Positions 1-6,230 of a stretch of DNA of 9,370 nt are shown one piece after another. A model generated the notes under the pieces. The model ran no database searches. It was not told the DNA's origin and saw only the letters and a program-made list of their open reading frames with translations. A program made the position numbers and the translations under genes. The stretch is from assembly GCA_009922295.1 (NCBI GenBank), contig RFWA01000079.1:1-9370 (forward strand), written 5' to 3'. Positions within the stretch are counted from its first letter, which is position 1. Each line of letters opens with the position of its first letter. The DNA comes from Betaproteobacteria bacterium (GTDB lineage Bacteria; Pseudomonadota; Gammaproteobacteria; Burkholderiales; Burkholderiaceae_C).

Positions 1-727
1 CCAGGGTCGGCACATTGGGCAGAACCGCGGAGCGGCTTGCGCCCGTGACCGCGATCGCCTTTAATTTGCCGCTTTTGATGTGCGGCAGGGCTGGCGCCAT
101 ACCGAGCAGCCCTAATTTGACCTGCCCACCCACCACATCCACAACTGCTGGCGCGCCGCCCTTGTAAGGGATGGGTGTGATGTCGACGCCAGCGGCCACT
201 TTGATCATTTCAAGCGCGAGGTGTTGTGGCCCGCCGTAACTGGGCAACGCCGCCGAAAAATCCTTGGGGTTCTGGCGCACAACACTGACCAACTCGCGAA
301 GATTGTTCGCGGCCACTGATGGGTGCACCACGAGCACATGTGAACCACGTCCCAGCAAAGAAATTGGCGTGAAACTCGTGGCGGGGTCGTGGTTCAAGAC
401 CTTGGAGGTGGACGGGAAGATCGTGTTGGCGTCGACGAACATCAGCAAGGTGTAGCCATCAGGCGGCGCTTTGGCGACGATGTCGGTCCCCAGAATGCCA
501 CCAGCGCCAGGTTTGTTGTCCACAACCACTGGCTGGCCGAGGGCTTCGCCAAGCGGCTGCGCAACCAAACGGGCAACCACATCGGTCACGCCGCCGGCCG
601 CATTGGCCACCACCAGCCGTATCGGCCGACTTGGCCAATTCTGAGCAGACGCCAGCTGACAAGTAACAGCCATAAAAATTGCCAATATGGCTCTGGCTCG
701 AACTGAAAATCCGTATTTCACGGTCAT
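1..727 (-). CDS. Bug/TctC-family tripartite tricarboxylate transporter substrate-binding receptor (C-terminus beyond window)
   Basis: This is a periplasmic solute receptor of the Bug (TctC) family, which normally binds carboxylates and delivers them to TctA/TctB-type permeases. About 242 N-terminal residues are visible of a usual 320 or so; the reading frame runs off the left edge. I read it from the reverse complement. A signal peptide with a hydrophobic core (ILAIFMAVT) ends at a likely SAQ/NWPSRPI cleavage site. It is followed by family landmarks: RPIRLVVANAAGG, VTDVVARL, QPVVVDNKPGAGG, IPYKGGAPAVVDVVGG, and LPNVPTL at the window edge. The ATG at 727 is supported by a GGAGA Shine-Dalgarno at 733-737, 5 bp away. 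It is divergent from the LysR-family gene, a common regulatory layout. No tctA/tctB is in view, and many Bug receptors in Burkholderiales are orphans. The ligand is unknown. Confidence 0.9.
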   Translation of the reverse strand, partial: MTVKYGFSVRARAILAIFMAVTCQLASAQNWPSRPIRLVVANAAGGVTDVVARLVAQPLGEALGQPVVVDNKPGAGGILGTDIVAKAPPDGYTLLMFVDANTIFPSTSKVLNHDPATSFTPISLLGRGSHVLVVHPSVAANNLRELVSVVRQNPKDFSAALPSYGGPQHLALEMIKVAAGVDITPIPYKGGAPAVVDVVGGQVKLGLLGMAPALPHIKSGKLKAIAVTGASRSAVLPNVPTL

Positions 728-800
728 CGCATTCTCCATGTGGGTTTGGCAAGTCTCAGTTGTGCGGGTTCTCTGAAACTTTGGTGAATAAGCAAAAAAT

Positions 801-829
801 ATTTTAGAAAGGCCAAGTCCTCTTGATAA
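801..829 (-). promoter_or_regulatory. Candidate sigma70 promoter for the Bug receptor gene
   Basis: Read on the minus strand, TTATCA (824-829) and TAAAAT (801-806) are separated by 17 bp. They match the -35 consensus at 4 of 6 and the -10 consensus at 5 of 6 positions. Transcription would start near 794 and leave a leader of roughly 65-70 nt before the ATG at 727. It sits in the only AT-rich stretch between the two divergent genes. This is pattern matching only, with no other support. Confidence 0.3.
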
Positions 830-843
830 TGAGAATAATGCGG
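825..843 (+). promoter_or_regulatory. Fur-box-like half palindrome
   Basis: GATAATGAGAATAAT at 825-839 matches the left two hexamers of the classical Fur box (GATAAT repeats; AATGAGAATNATT form). About 13 of 19 positions agree over 825-843. The right arm (TTCTCATT or ATTATC) is absent and GC-rich coding-like sequence takes its place from about 840. The site overlaps the candidate -35 of the divergent Bug receptor promoter. It could be chance in an AT-rich patch, or a truncated operator. Confidence 0.2.
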
Positions 844-911
844 CCGCCACCGGCAGCTTTTCCCGCACAGCCATACTGACGGAGTCGACACAGTCTTCGA
901 TCAGCAAAGCC

Positions 912-1721
912 ATGTCACAACTTGAGGCCGAACTTGGCGCAAAACTTTTTTTACGAACCGGTCGCGGGGCCAGCTTGAGTGAGTCAGGTAGGGCTCTGGT
1001 GCCACGCGCTGAAGTACTTGTGCGAGACGCCGACAGTTTGGCGGACTTGATTGCCAGCGTCACGGGCGAGACCACTGGCACCGTTAAATTTGCCATCCAA
1101 CCCTCAGTCAGTTGGCCCCTGGTCCATGATGTGATCCGCTTCATTGGACAACATCACCCAGGTATCCGACTTCAGGTGGCAGAAGGCACCACGCATCAGA
1201 TTGAAGAGTGGCTGGCCGATGGTCGAGCTGACCTGGGCGTCATGTCCAAGGCACCCTCCTCTGACCTTGCTGAGTCATGGCCACTGTTTTCCATACCGCT
1301 GTTACTGGTATCGCGAGGTGGCGGGGCATCAAACCCCGCCGGTATGGTGTCGTTGGCTGAGTTGTCCACCATCCCGCTGGCCATACCAACCGCCCCCAAC
1401 GGGGGTCGCCTGCTTCTTGAAGAAGCGGCCCGCCGAGCCAAACTGACACTCAACATCGTGCTGGAGGTGAACTCCAACCACCTCATCAAGCGCTTGGTGG
1501 CTGCGAGTGAGCTCAGCATGGTCGCCACTTGGCCGTCGGTTAGCGCAGAGATTGCATCGGGTGAGCTGAAGTCCCGCGCGTTTTGTGACCCAGTCATACG
1601 ACAAACCTTCTACCTGGCCATCGGTGGCCGACGTGCGCCGGCGCGCACTGTCCGTGCCGTCGCCGATGCCATTCGACAATTTGTGCCTCTGCCCGATTGG
1701 CAGGCCCTTAATCTCGATTAA
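912..1721 (+). CDS. LysR-family transcriptional regulator with disrupted N-terminus (possible pseudogene)
   Basis: From the first canonical start (ATG 912) the product is 269 aa, shorter than the usual 290-310 for LysR-type regulators. It opens at MSQLEAELGAKLFLRTGRG, which is the second half of the winged helix-turn-helix (normally around residue 30-35). The effector-binding domain follows, from about residue 55 to the end, with RADLGVM-type and late LAIGGRR-type segments, and looks intact. The same frame is open back to a stop at 789-791. Codons 840-911 encode GSFSRTAILTESTQSSISKA, the genuine recognition-helix region, but no ATG, GTG or TTG occurs in that frame before 912, and no Shine-Dalgarno precedes 912. 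The gene has therefore probably lost its first 10-15 codons by deletion or frameshift near 840. It would ordinarily control the divergent receptor or the deaminase 35 bp downstream. A protein starting at 912 would probably not bind DNA. Confidence 0.8.
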   Translation: MSQLEAELGAKLFLRTGRGASLSESGRALVPRAEVLVRDADSLADLIASVTGETTGTVKFAIQPSVSWPLVHDVIRFIGQHHPGIRLQVAEGTTHQIEEWLADGRADLGVMSKAPSSDLAESWPLFSIPLLLVSRGGGASNPAGMVSLAELSTIPLAIPTAPNGGRLLLEEAARRAKLTLNIVLEVNSNHLIKRLVAASELSMVATWPSVSAEIASGELKSRAFCDPVIRQTFYLAIGGRRAPARTVRAVADAIRQFVPLPDWQALNLD

Positions 1722-1756
1722 TCGCCTTGCATCCACTGTCAATGTGACCCCTCGCC

Positions 1757-3196
1757 ATGCCCACCCTGCTCATCCGCAACGCCGACTGCGTGGCCACCTT
1801 TGACCACCCGGACCCGAACCAGTCGCGCGAACTGCGCCAGGCGTCGGTCTTCGTCCGGGATAACCGTATCGAAGCCATCGGGCCGGCCGCCGAGTTGCCG
1901 TCCAGCGCCGATGAGGTGATTGACGCACGCGGCCACCTGGTGCTGCCGGGCCTGGTCAACACCCACCACCACATGTACCAGAGCCTGACGCGGGCTATTC
2001 CCCAGGCGCAAAACGCCGAGCTGTTTGGCTGGCTGCGCGCCCTGTACCCGATCTGGGCCGGCCTGACGCCCGAGATGGTGCAGGTCAGCAGCCGGGTGGC
2101 GATGGCCGAGCTGCTGCTGAGCGGCTGCACCACCAGCAGCGACCACCTCTACCTGTACCCCAATGGCGTGCGGCTGGACGACAGCATCGAAGCGGCGCAG
2201 GCCATTGGCATGCGCTTTGTGGCCACGCGGGGCAGCATGAGCGTGGGCCAGTCGCAGGGTGGTTTGCCGCCCGACGCCCTGGTGGAGCGCGAAGATCTGA
2301 TCTTGCGAGACACGCAGCGCGTGATCGAGACCTGGCACGACACGCGCCACGGCGCCATGGTCAATGTGGCCGCAGCGCCCTGCTCGCCTTTCAGCGTCAG
2401 CCGCGACCTGATGCGGGAATCCGCCGCGCTGGCGCGCAGCCTGGGCGCGCGCCTGCACACCCACCTGGCCGAGAACGACCATGACCTGGCCTACTCACGC
2501 GAAAAATTCAACTGCACACCAACCGAGTACGCGCAAGACCTGGGCTGGCTCGGGCCCGATGTCTGGCACGCCCACTGCGTGCGGCTGGACGACGCCGGCA
2601 TCAGCCTGTTTGCCGCCAGCCGCACCGGGGTGGCGCACTGCCCCTGCAGCAATATGCGGCTGGCCTCGGGCATTGCGCCGATTCGCCGTCTGCTGGATGC
2701 CGGCGTGCCGGTGGGGCTGGGGGTGGACGGGAGCGCTAGCAATGACAGTGCCCATATGGTCAACGAGGCCCGGCAGGCGATGCTGCTGGCCCGCGTCGGC
2801 CGCGCCATGCAGCCGCCCGAAGACCGCACCAACAGCCGGGGCGAGCGGCAGACCTTTTTTGGCTGCGACCTGGGCCCGGCCGAGATGAGCGCGCGCGATG
2901 CCCTGGCATTGGCCACCCGTGGCGGCGCCCAGGTGCTGGGCCGAGCCGACATCGGCCACCTGGCACCCGGCATGTGCGCCGACCTGGCGCTGTTTAATCT
3001 GCGAACCCTGGGCTTTGCCGGTGGCGCAGTGCACGACCCTGTGGGCGCCCTGCTGCTCTGCGCCAGCCCACAGGCCGCCTGGACCGTGGTCAACGGCCGT
3101 GTAGTGGTACGCGAAGGCCAGCTGGCGACACTGGATTTGGGGCCGCTGTTGGAGCGGCACAACCGGTTGGCGCGGCAGTTGGCAATCGCCACATGA
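1757..3196 (+). CDS. 8-oxoguanine deaminase-like amidohydrolase (cytosine deaminase-like/AtzB-TrzN group)
   Basis: This 479-aa protein belongs to the metal-dependent amidohydrolase superfamily, in the subgroup that deaminates purines or triazines. 8-oxoguanine deaminase (8-oxoguanine to urate plus ammonia) is the best match from memory of the family. Visible elements are an N-terminal beta-sandwich part and PGLVNTHHHMYQSLTRA, whose HxH metal ligands are H70 and H72. HTHLAEN follows with H236 and catalytic-type E239 (HxxE), then HAHC with H273 and GVDGSASND with ligand D324. The C-terminal strand returns with VVNGRVVVREG. The stretches AELLLSGCTTSSDHLY and APCSPFSVSRDLMRE are typical of 8-oxoguanine deaminases. 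It is slightly longer than usual (about 450), with an extra-looking segment at about residues 350-376. It lies 35 bp after the LysR-family gene, with no clear Shine-Dalgarno. A closely related specificity (guanine or isocytosine derivatives) cannot be excluded. Confidence 0.9.
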   Translation: MPTLLIRNADCVATFDHPDPNQSRELRQASVFVRDNRIEAIGPAAELPSSADEVIDARGHLVLPGLVNTHHHMYQSLTRAIPQAQNAELFGWLRALYPIWAGLTPEMVQVSSRVAMAELLLSGCTTSSDHLYLYPNGVRLDDSIEAAQAIGMRFVATRGSMSVGQSQGGLPPDALVEREDLILRDTQRVIETWHDTRHGAMVNVAAAPCSPFSVSRDLMRESAALARSLGARLHTHLAENDHDLAYSREKFNCTPTEYAQDLGWLGPDVWHAHCVRLDDAGISLFAASRTGVAHCPCSNMRLASGIAPIRRLLDAGVPVGLGVDGSASNDSAHMVNEARQAMLLARVGRAMQPPEDRTNSRGERQTFFGCDLGPAEMSARDALALATRGGAQVLGRADIGHLAPGMCADLALFNLRTLGFAGGAVHDPVGALLLCASPQAAWTVVNGRVVVREGQLATLDLGPLLERHNRLARQLAIAT

Positions 3197-3278
3197 TCCA
3201 TGAGCAATATGAAGACGTCTGAAAACAGATGGGCAAAGCTCAAAATATCATTCGATGATCGTAACCAGGGGTACGCAG

Positions 3279-3953
3279 ATGCTGCTTCGAACTGTACTTT
3301 GGCTTGCCAGCCTGGCCTTCACGCACACCAGCAGTCTGGCCATGGAAGTAAAGGTTGTCAATGACACACTGATCCTCTCTGGGCCGGTGATCCAGGGCGA
3401 TATCCAGAGGTTCAAGGAGGCGCTGGCGGCCAACCCGGGCATCGGCACCGTGGTGCTGCGCAACTCTTGGGGTGGCCACGTGGACTCCGGCTACCGGATC
3501 GGAGCGCTCATTCGCGAGAAGGGTTTGTCCACCGTCGTCTCTGGTCATTGCGTCTCCTCCTGCTCGCGCATGTTCCTGGGCGGCAAGGAACGCCGTTTTT
3601 CCGATGACTACGGTTTGGAGCGTACCTTCGTCGGCTTTCACGGCCACTACGATGCCAATGGCCGGCTCAATCGTCAACTGGTTGAACGCCTCGGCCTGCT
3701 GGAATGGATCATCAAATACTCCGACGGTAAAGCCGACCGCGACTTGGTGAAACGCTGGATCAATATCGAACTCAACACAGGCATGGTCGCGTTCATGCAC
3801 CCCCAAACCCGGACGCTCTTTCACACCGAAAAAACGTTCTTCTGTGTTGGCCGTGAGCAATCACGCCCCATGGGGTGCAGCACTCTGGCTGTGACAGCAC
3901 TGGACATGGGTGTCATCACCGACCTGACACTCAGCCGTAGCCCGGACCAGTAA
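3279..3953 (+). CDS. Exported ClpP/crotonase-fold protein of unknown function (COG3904-like)
   Basis: This is a 224-aa protein with a signal peptide (MLLRTVLWLASLAFTHTSSLA, cleavage probably after residue 21), so it should act in the periplasm. The frame also allows ATG 3255. I prefer 3279 because AGGGG at 3267-3271 lies 7 bp upstream and the signal peptide then begins at residue 1. The core resembles the ClpP/crotonase fold seen in predicted periplasmic COG3904 proteins. It has a VVLRNSWGG strand-loop (58-66, like the ClpP oxyanion loop), then the RIGALIREKGLSTVV helix-strand. CVSSCSRMFLGG (91-102) follows, with S94 in the place of the nucleophile, then VGFHGH with H121 in the place of the catalytic histidine. 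Several cysteines (C91, C95, C189, C200) could form disulfides. Whether it is an active protease is unknown. It seems to stand alone, 82 bp after the deaminase gene. Confidence 0.75.
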   Translation: MLLRTVLWLASLAFTHTSSLAMEVKVVNDTLILSGPVIQGDIQRFKEALAANPGIGTVVLRNSWGGHVDSGYRIGALIREKGLSTVVSGHCVSSCSRMFLGGKERRFSDDYGLERTFVGFHGHYDANGRLNRQLVERLGLLEWIIKYSDGKADRDLVKRWINIELNTGMVAFMHPQTRTLFHTEKTFFCVGREQSRPMGCSTLAVTALDMGVITDLTLSRSPDQ

Positions 3954-3957
3954 GGCC

Positions 3958-4020
3958 TTAGATGAGGGCCGCGCCAGCCAGCACACCCTCAGCCTGAATA
4001 CGCCCGGGCCAGTGGCGCAG
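3958..4020 (-). pseudogene. Relic of the 3' end of a mannitol-dehydrogenase-family gene
   Basis: Read on the minus strand, this stretch encodes a tail that includes RHWPGRIQAEG and ends in TAA at 3958-3960. The intact dehydrogenase gene ends with RHWLGRIQAEG and a stop at 4830. The two tails have about the same length after the shared motif (8 and 9 codons). Upstream of this tail (above 4020 in window coordinates) the similarity stops and the frame soon hits a stop at 4033-4035. Only about 20 codons remain. The start of similarity coincides with the left edge of the MNT/HEPN module, so it is best read as the left-hand copy of a duplicated gene end. Confidence 0.6.
3985..4017. repeat. Direct repeat, left copy (flanks MNT/HEPN module)
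   Basis: These 33 bp match 4860-4892 at 30 of 33 positions. The first 21 bp (3985-4005) are identical. The three differences are two bases in the codon at 4006-4008 and one in the codon at 4015-4017. Both copies lie in the same orientation, and the partner is inside the coding end of the dehydrogenase gene. Confidence 0.85.
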
Positions 4021-4031
4021 CCTTAAGCATG

Positions 4032-4050
4032 GTTAAATCAGACACTTAAC
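4032..4050. repeat. Small inverted repeat upstream of the MNT gene
   Basis: GTTAA (4032-4036) and TTAAC (4046-4050) form perfect 5-bp arms around a 9-bp centre, 13 bp before the MNT start codon. The spacing would suit a dimeric autorepressor site of a toxin-antitoxin pair. GTTAAAT also fits the loose integron core pattern GTTRRRY. Arms this short can occur by chance, so this is only a candidate operator. Confidence 0.3.
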
Positions 4051-4063
4051 TCGAACCAAACTC

Positions 4064-4387
4064 ATGCTTGCGCCGCAAACCATTCTTGATGCAGCCCGCC
4101 GTGCCGCCGTTGCTGCCAGCAGCCCTGCACGGGTGCTATTGTTTGGCTCCTACGCGCGAGGCGAGGCCAATTCTGACTCAGACCTGGACTTGCTGGTCAT
4201 TGAACAACAAGTTACTGATAAAGCCGCGGAGTACCTCAGGCTTCACCGCGCCGTTGGCCACTTAGGTGTTGGTGTGGACGTGATGGTTATTTCGCGCGAG
4301 GAGTTCGAGCGACGTCGTCAGGTCCCCGGGACCGTGCCTTACTGGGCCTCTAAAGAAGGCCAACTGCTGTATGACACCAGCGATTGA
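4064..4387 (+). CDS. Minimal nucleotidyltransferase (MNT), probable antitoxin partner of a HEPN protein
   Basis: This 107-aa protein of the DNA polymerase beta-like nucleotidyltransferase superfamily, minimal (MNT) class, carries the signature GSYARGEANSDSDLDLLV. Here G28-S29 is followed after ten residues by the acidic pair D40 and D42 (GS-x10-DxD). The third metal-binding acid is probably D72 in GVDVMVI. In characterised MNT/HEPN pairs the MNT enzyme adds AMP to the HEPN toxin and neutralises it; here that role is inferred from the domain and the neighbour. The active-site residues are all present, so it should be catalytic. No Shine-Dalgarno is visible before ATG 4064. It overlaps the following HEPN gene by 17 bp, indicating translational coupling. 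The module lies between duplicated ends of the dehydrogenase gene, suggesting acquisition by transfer. Confidence 0.9.
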   Translation: MLAPQTILDAARRAAVAASSPARVLLFGSYARGEANSDSDLDLLVIEQQVTDKAAEYLRLHRAVGHLGVGVDVMVISREEFERRRQVPGTVPYWASKEGQLLYDTSD

Positions 4388-4751
4388 AGAAGCACGCCGG
4401 CTGTTGCGTCTGGCCATGCGGGACGAGGACACCTTCGAGTTACTGCTGCCACTGCCGACTGCGCCTTTGTCGGCAATCGGCTTTCATGCGCAGCAAGCGG
4501 TGGAAAAAAGCCTCAAGGCGGCCTGCGTGCTGCGCGGGCTGGAGATTCGTCGCACCCATGATTTGGCTGCAATAGCGCAGTCGCTGCTCGACGAAGGTGC
4601 CACGCTGCCAATGCCGCCCGATGATTTCCGGCAACTCAACCCCTTTGCCGTGCAGTACCGGTATGACGATGAGCTTCAATCTTCGATGACGTTGGAGGAA
4701 TTGAGAATGGCCATGCGCCGCGTCATGGCATGGGCCAGACAGTTGACCTGA
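4371..4751 (+). CDS. HEPN-domain protein, probable toxin or substrate-binding partner of the MNT
   Basis: This all-alpha protein of 126 aa matches the HEPN family (Pfam HEPN type rather than DUF86/HepT, judged by motifs). It carries GFHAQQAVEKSLKAACVLRG (37-56), RRTHDL (60-65), and FAVQYRYDD (92-100) near the third helix. HEPN toxins usually carry an R-x4-6-H RNase motif. The candidate here is less canonical: R60/R61 lie directly before H63, and the HxY tail on which MNT enzymes AMPylate HepT is not evident. RNase activity is therefore uncertain, and a non-toxic substrate-binding role, as in some MNT/HEPN pairs, is possible. Its start lies inside the MNT gene (17-bp overlap), so the two are co-translated. 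It converges with the dehydrogenase gene across a 78-bp gap with no convincing terminator. Confidence 0.87.
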   Translation: MTPAIEEARRLLRLAMRDEDTFELLLPLPTAPLSAIGFHAQQAVEKSLKAACVLRGLEIRRTHDLAAIAQSLLDEGATLPMPPDDFRQLNPFAVQYRYDDELQSSMTLEELRMAMRRVMAWARQLT

Positions 4752-4829
4752 GCCTAACGCCCCTTCAAATTGGCGTGACCCTGCCGCGCCGCCTGGGGTA
4801 GCGGCTTCGCACGACGGCCCCGCCAACCC

Positions 4830-6230
4830 TCAGCGAACAGCGCCAGCACTCACCATCAAACCCTCAGCCTGAATACGCCCAAGCCAGTGCCGAACGCGAG
4901 GCAGCCAGCCCGGGTGCGCCGGCAGCACTGCGCCCCACACCGCTGGCAGGCAGCCCAGCGTGGCCACCAGGGTGTCTAGGTCGTCGCCAGCGGCGCGGGC
5001 CAGCGCGGTCAGCGTGTCAGCCAAGGGGTCGGCCAGCGCGTAGGCGCGGCCCTGCTCGTCTACGCCACGGCAGTAACGCAGCCAGCAGGCGGCCGCAAAA
5101 GCCAGCCGCTCCACCGGCAGGCTGGCCTGCAACGCGGCTAGGGCCGAGGGCACCCAGCGCTGGCTGATTTTTTGCGAACTGTCGGTGGCAATCTGATGCA
5201 CGCTGTGCTGCAAGGTGGGGTTGGCAAAGCGCTGAAGCAGGGCGTCGCGGTAATCAGGCCAGTCTGGTCGGCGCAGCAATGGTCCGAGCTCATGGGTCAT
5301 CAGCCCGTGCACCAATTGATAGACGGCAGGCTGGGCAATGCAATCACTGATGACCGGCAGACCGGCCAGCGCGCCGATGCAGGCCATGGCCGAGTGGCTG
5401 CCGTTGAGCAGGCGCAGCTTGGCTTCTTCAAACGGGGCCACCTCGTCCACCACTTGCACACCTACCGCACTCAGGGCAGCGGCGTCGGTGTCGTCCGCAA
5501 AGTTGCGCTCGATCACCCACTCCCAAAACCCCTCGGTCCGCAGCGCCGCCTGGTCCGGCACGCCAAGCGCTTGTGCGGCCTCGGCACTGGTGACCCCAGA
5601 GGCCGCAGGCACGATGCGGTCCACCATGCTGTTGGGGAAGGCGCAGTGGGCCGCGATCCAGTCGGCCAGGCCGTCGTCCGCCCCATGAGCAGGGGCATTG
5701 GCGGCGGCCAGGCAAATGGCGCGCAACTGGCGGCCGTTACCCGACAGGTTGTCGCAGCTGGCCACCGTGAGGCCACCCAGCCCGACGGCACGGCGCGCGC
5801 GCAAACCCTGCACCAGCAGGTCGGCCAGGGCCGGGGTGTAGGCTTTTTCAGTGACGGTGAGTGTGACCCAGCGGGTGGCAGCGGCCGCCATGGCTTGCAC
5901 CACAGTTTGTGGCGACTCGGCCGCCACGCAGCTGCGCCAAATGGCGCCACTGACCCGCCAGCTGCGCTCTTGCGCGCTGGCGGTCTGCACCGAGTACAGG
6001 TGGTCTTGCGCTGCCAGCGCCTGCGACAGTGCGGGATTGCGCATGGCCACGCCCAGCACGCCCCAACGGCTGTCGCCACTGGCCAGCAGCCGGTCAAACA
6101 CCAGCGCCTGGTGGGCGCGGTGAAAGGCACCCAGGCCCAGGTGCACCACGCCAGGGGAGCCGTCGCGCGGGTAGGCCGGTACCGCAACGCCTCGCGCAGC
6201 CAGACCGGTTAGGCTGGCGCTGCTCAGCAT
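4830..6230 (-). CDS. Mannitol dehydrogenase-family oxidoreductase (fructuronate reductase/polyol dehydrogenase-like)
   Basis: This 466-aa NAD(P)-dependent long-chain polyol/hexuronate dehydrogenase should interconvert a keto sugar acid (or ketose) and its reduced form. The N-terminal Rossmann part shows GVVHLGLGAFHRAHQA (27-42). Further landmarks are VTEKAYT (126-132), SCDNLSGNG (158-166) and FPNSMVDRIVP (198-208). The C-terminal domain contains KLRLLNGSHS with K271, N276 and H279, matching the catalytic Lys/Asn/His spacing (K, +5, +8) of this family. LNGSHS is closer to UxuB and mannitol dehydrogenases than to the LNGAHT form I associate with UxaB tagaturonate reductase. Length is slightly below UxuB (about 485). 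It is the last gene of the operon; its ATG overlaps the preceding gene's stop by 7 bp (ATGCTGA). A diverged copy of its last codons occurs at 3958-4020. Confidence 0.9.
   Translation of the reverse strand: MLSSASLTGLAARGVAVPAYPRDGSPGVVHLGLGAFHRAHQALVFDRLLASGDSRWGVLGVAMRNPALSQALAAQDHLYSVQTASAQERSWRVSGAIWRSCVAAESPQTVVQAMAAAATRWVTLTVTEKAYTPALADLLVQGLRARRAVGLGGLTVASCDNLSGNGRQLRAICLAAANAPAHGADDGLADWIAAHCAFPNSMVDRIVPAASGVTSAEAAQALGVPDQAALRTEGFWEWVIERNFADDTDAAALSAVGVQVVDEVAPFEEAKLRLLNGSHSAMACIGALAGLPVISDCIAQPAVYQLVHGLMTHELGPLLRRPDWPDYRDALLQRFANPTLQHSVHQIATDSSQKISQRWVPSALAALQASLPVERLAFAAACWLRYCRGVDEQGRAYALADPLADTLTALARAAGDDLDTLVATLGCLPAVWGAVLPAHPGWLPRVRHWLGRIQAEGLMVSAGAVR
4860..4892. repeat. Direct repeat, right copy (inside dehydrogenase 3' end)
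   Basis: Partner of 3985-4017 (30 of 33 identical). It lies inside the coding sequence of the mannitol-dehydrogenase-family gene, encoding the RHWLGRIQAEG region ten codons before the stop. The two copies bracket about 840 bp that contain only the MNT and HEPN genes. Confidence 0.85.

Noticed and set aside
459..752. Minus-strand open frame of 97 codons at the Bug receptor 5' end
   Set aside because: Out of frame with the receptor. The receptor frame from ATG 727 has the signal peptide, the Shine-Dalgarno and the family motifs, while this one is rich in C, G and R with no motif.
1739..2482. Minus-strand open frame of 247 codons
   Set aside because: Antisense to the amidohydrolase gene, whose metal ligands and motifs are all in place on the plus strand.
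3197..3278. Gap between the deaminase and the exported ClpP-like gene
   Set aside because: Apart from the AGGGG ribosome site at 3267-3271, no promoter pair, hairpin or small gene could be supported.
4788..4805. Possible terminator hairpin between the convergent HEPN and dehydrogenase genes (GCCGC-N8-GCGGC)
   Set aside because: The stem is only 5 bp with an 8-nt loop, and no T-tract follows on either strand. A second 5-bp stem at 4757-4776 is equally weak.
5172..6212. Long plus-strand open frame of 346 codons
   Set aside because: It is antisense to the mannitol-dehydrogenase-family gene, has low-complexity composition typical of high-G+C shadow frames (rich in H, R, Q, G), and shows no recognisable motif.
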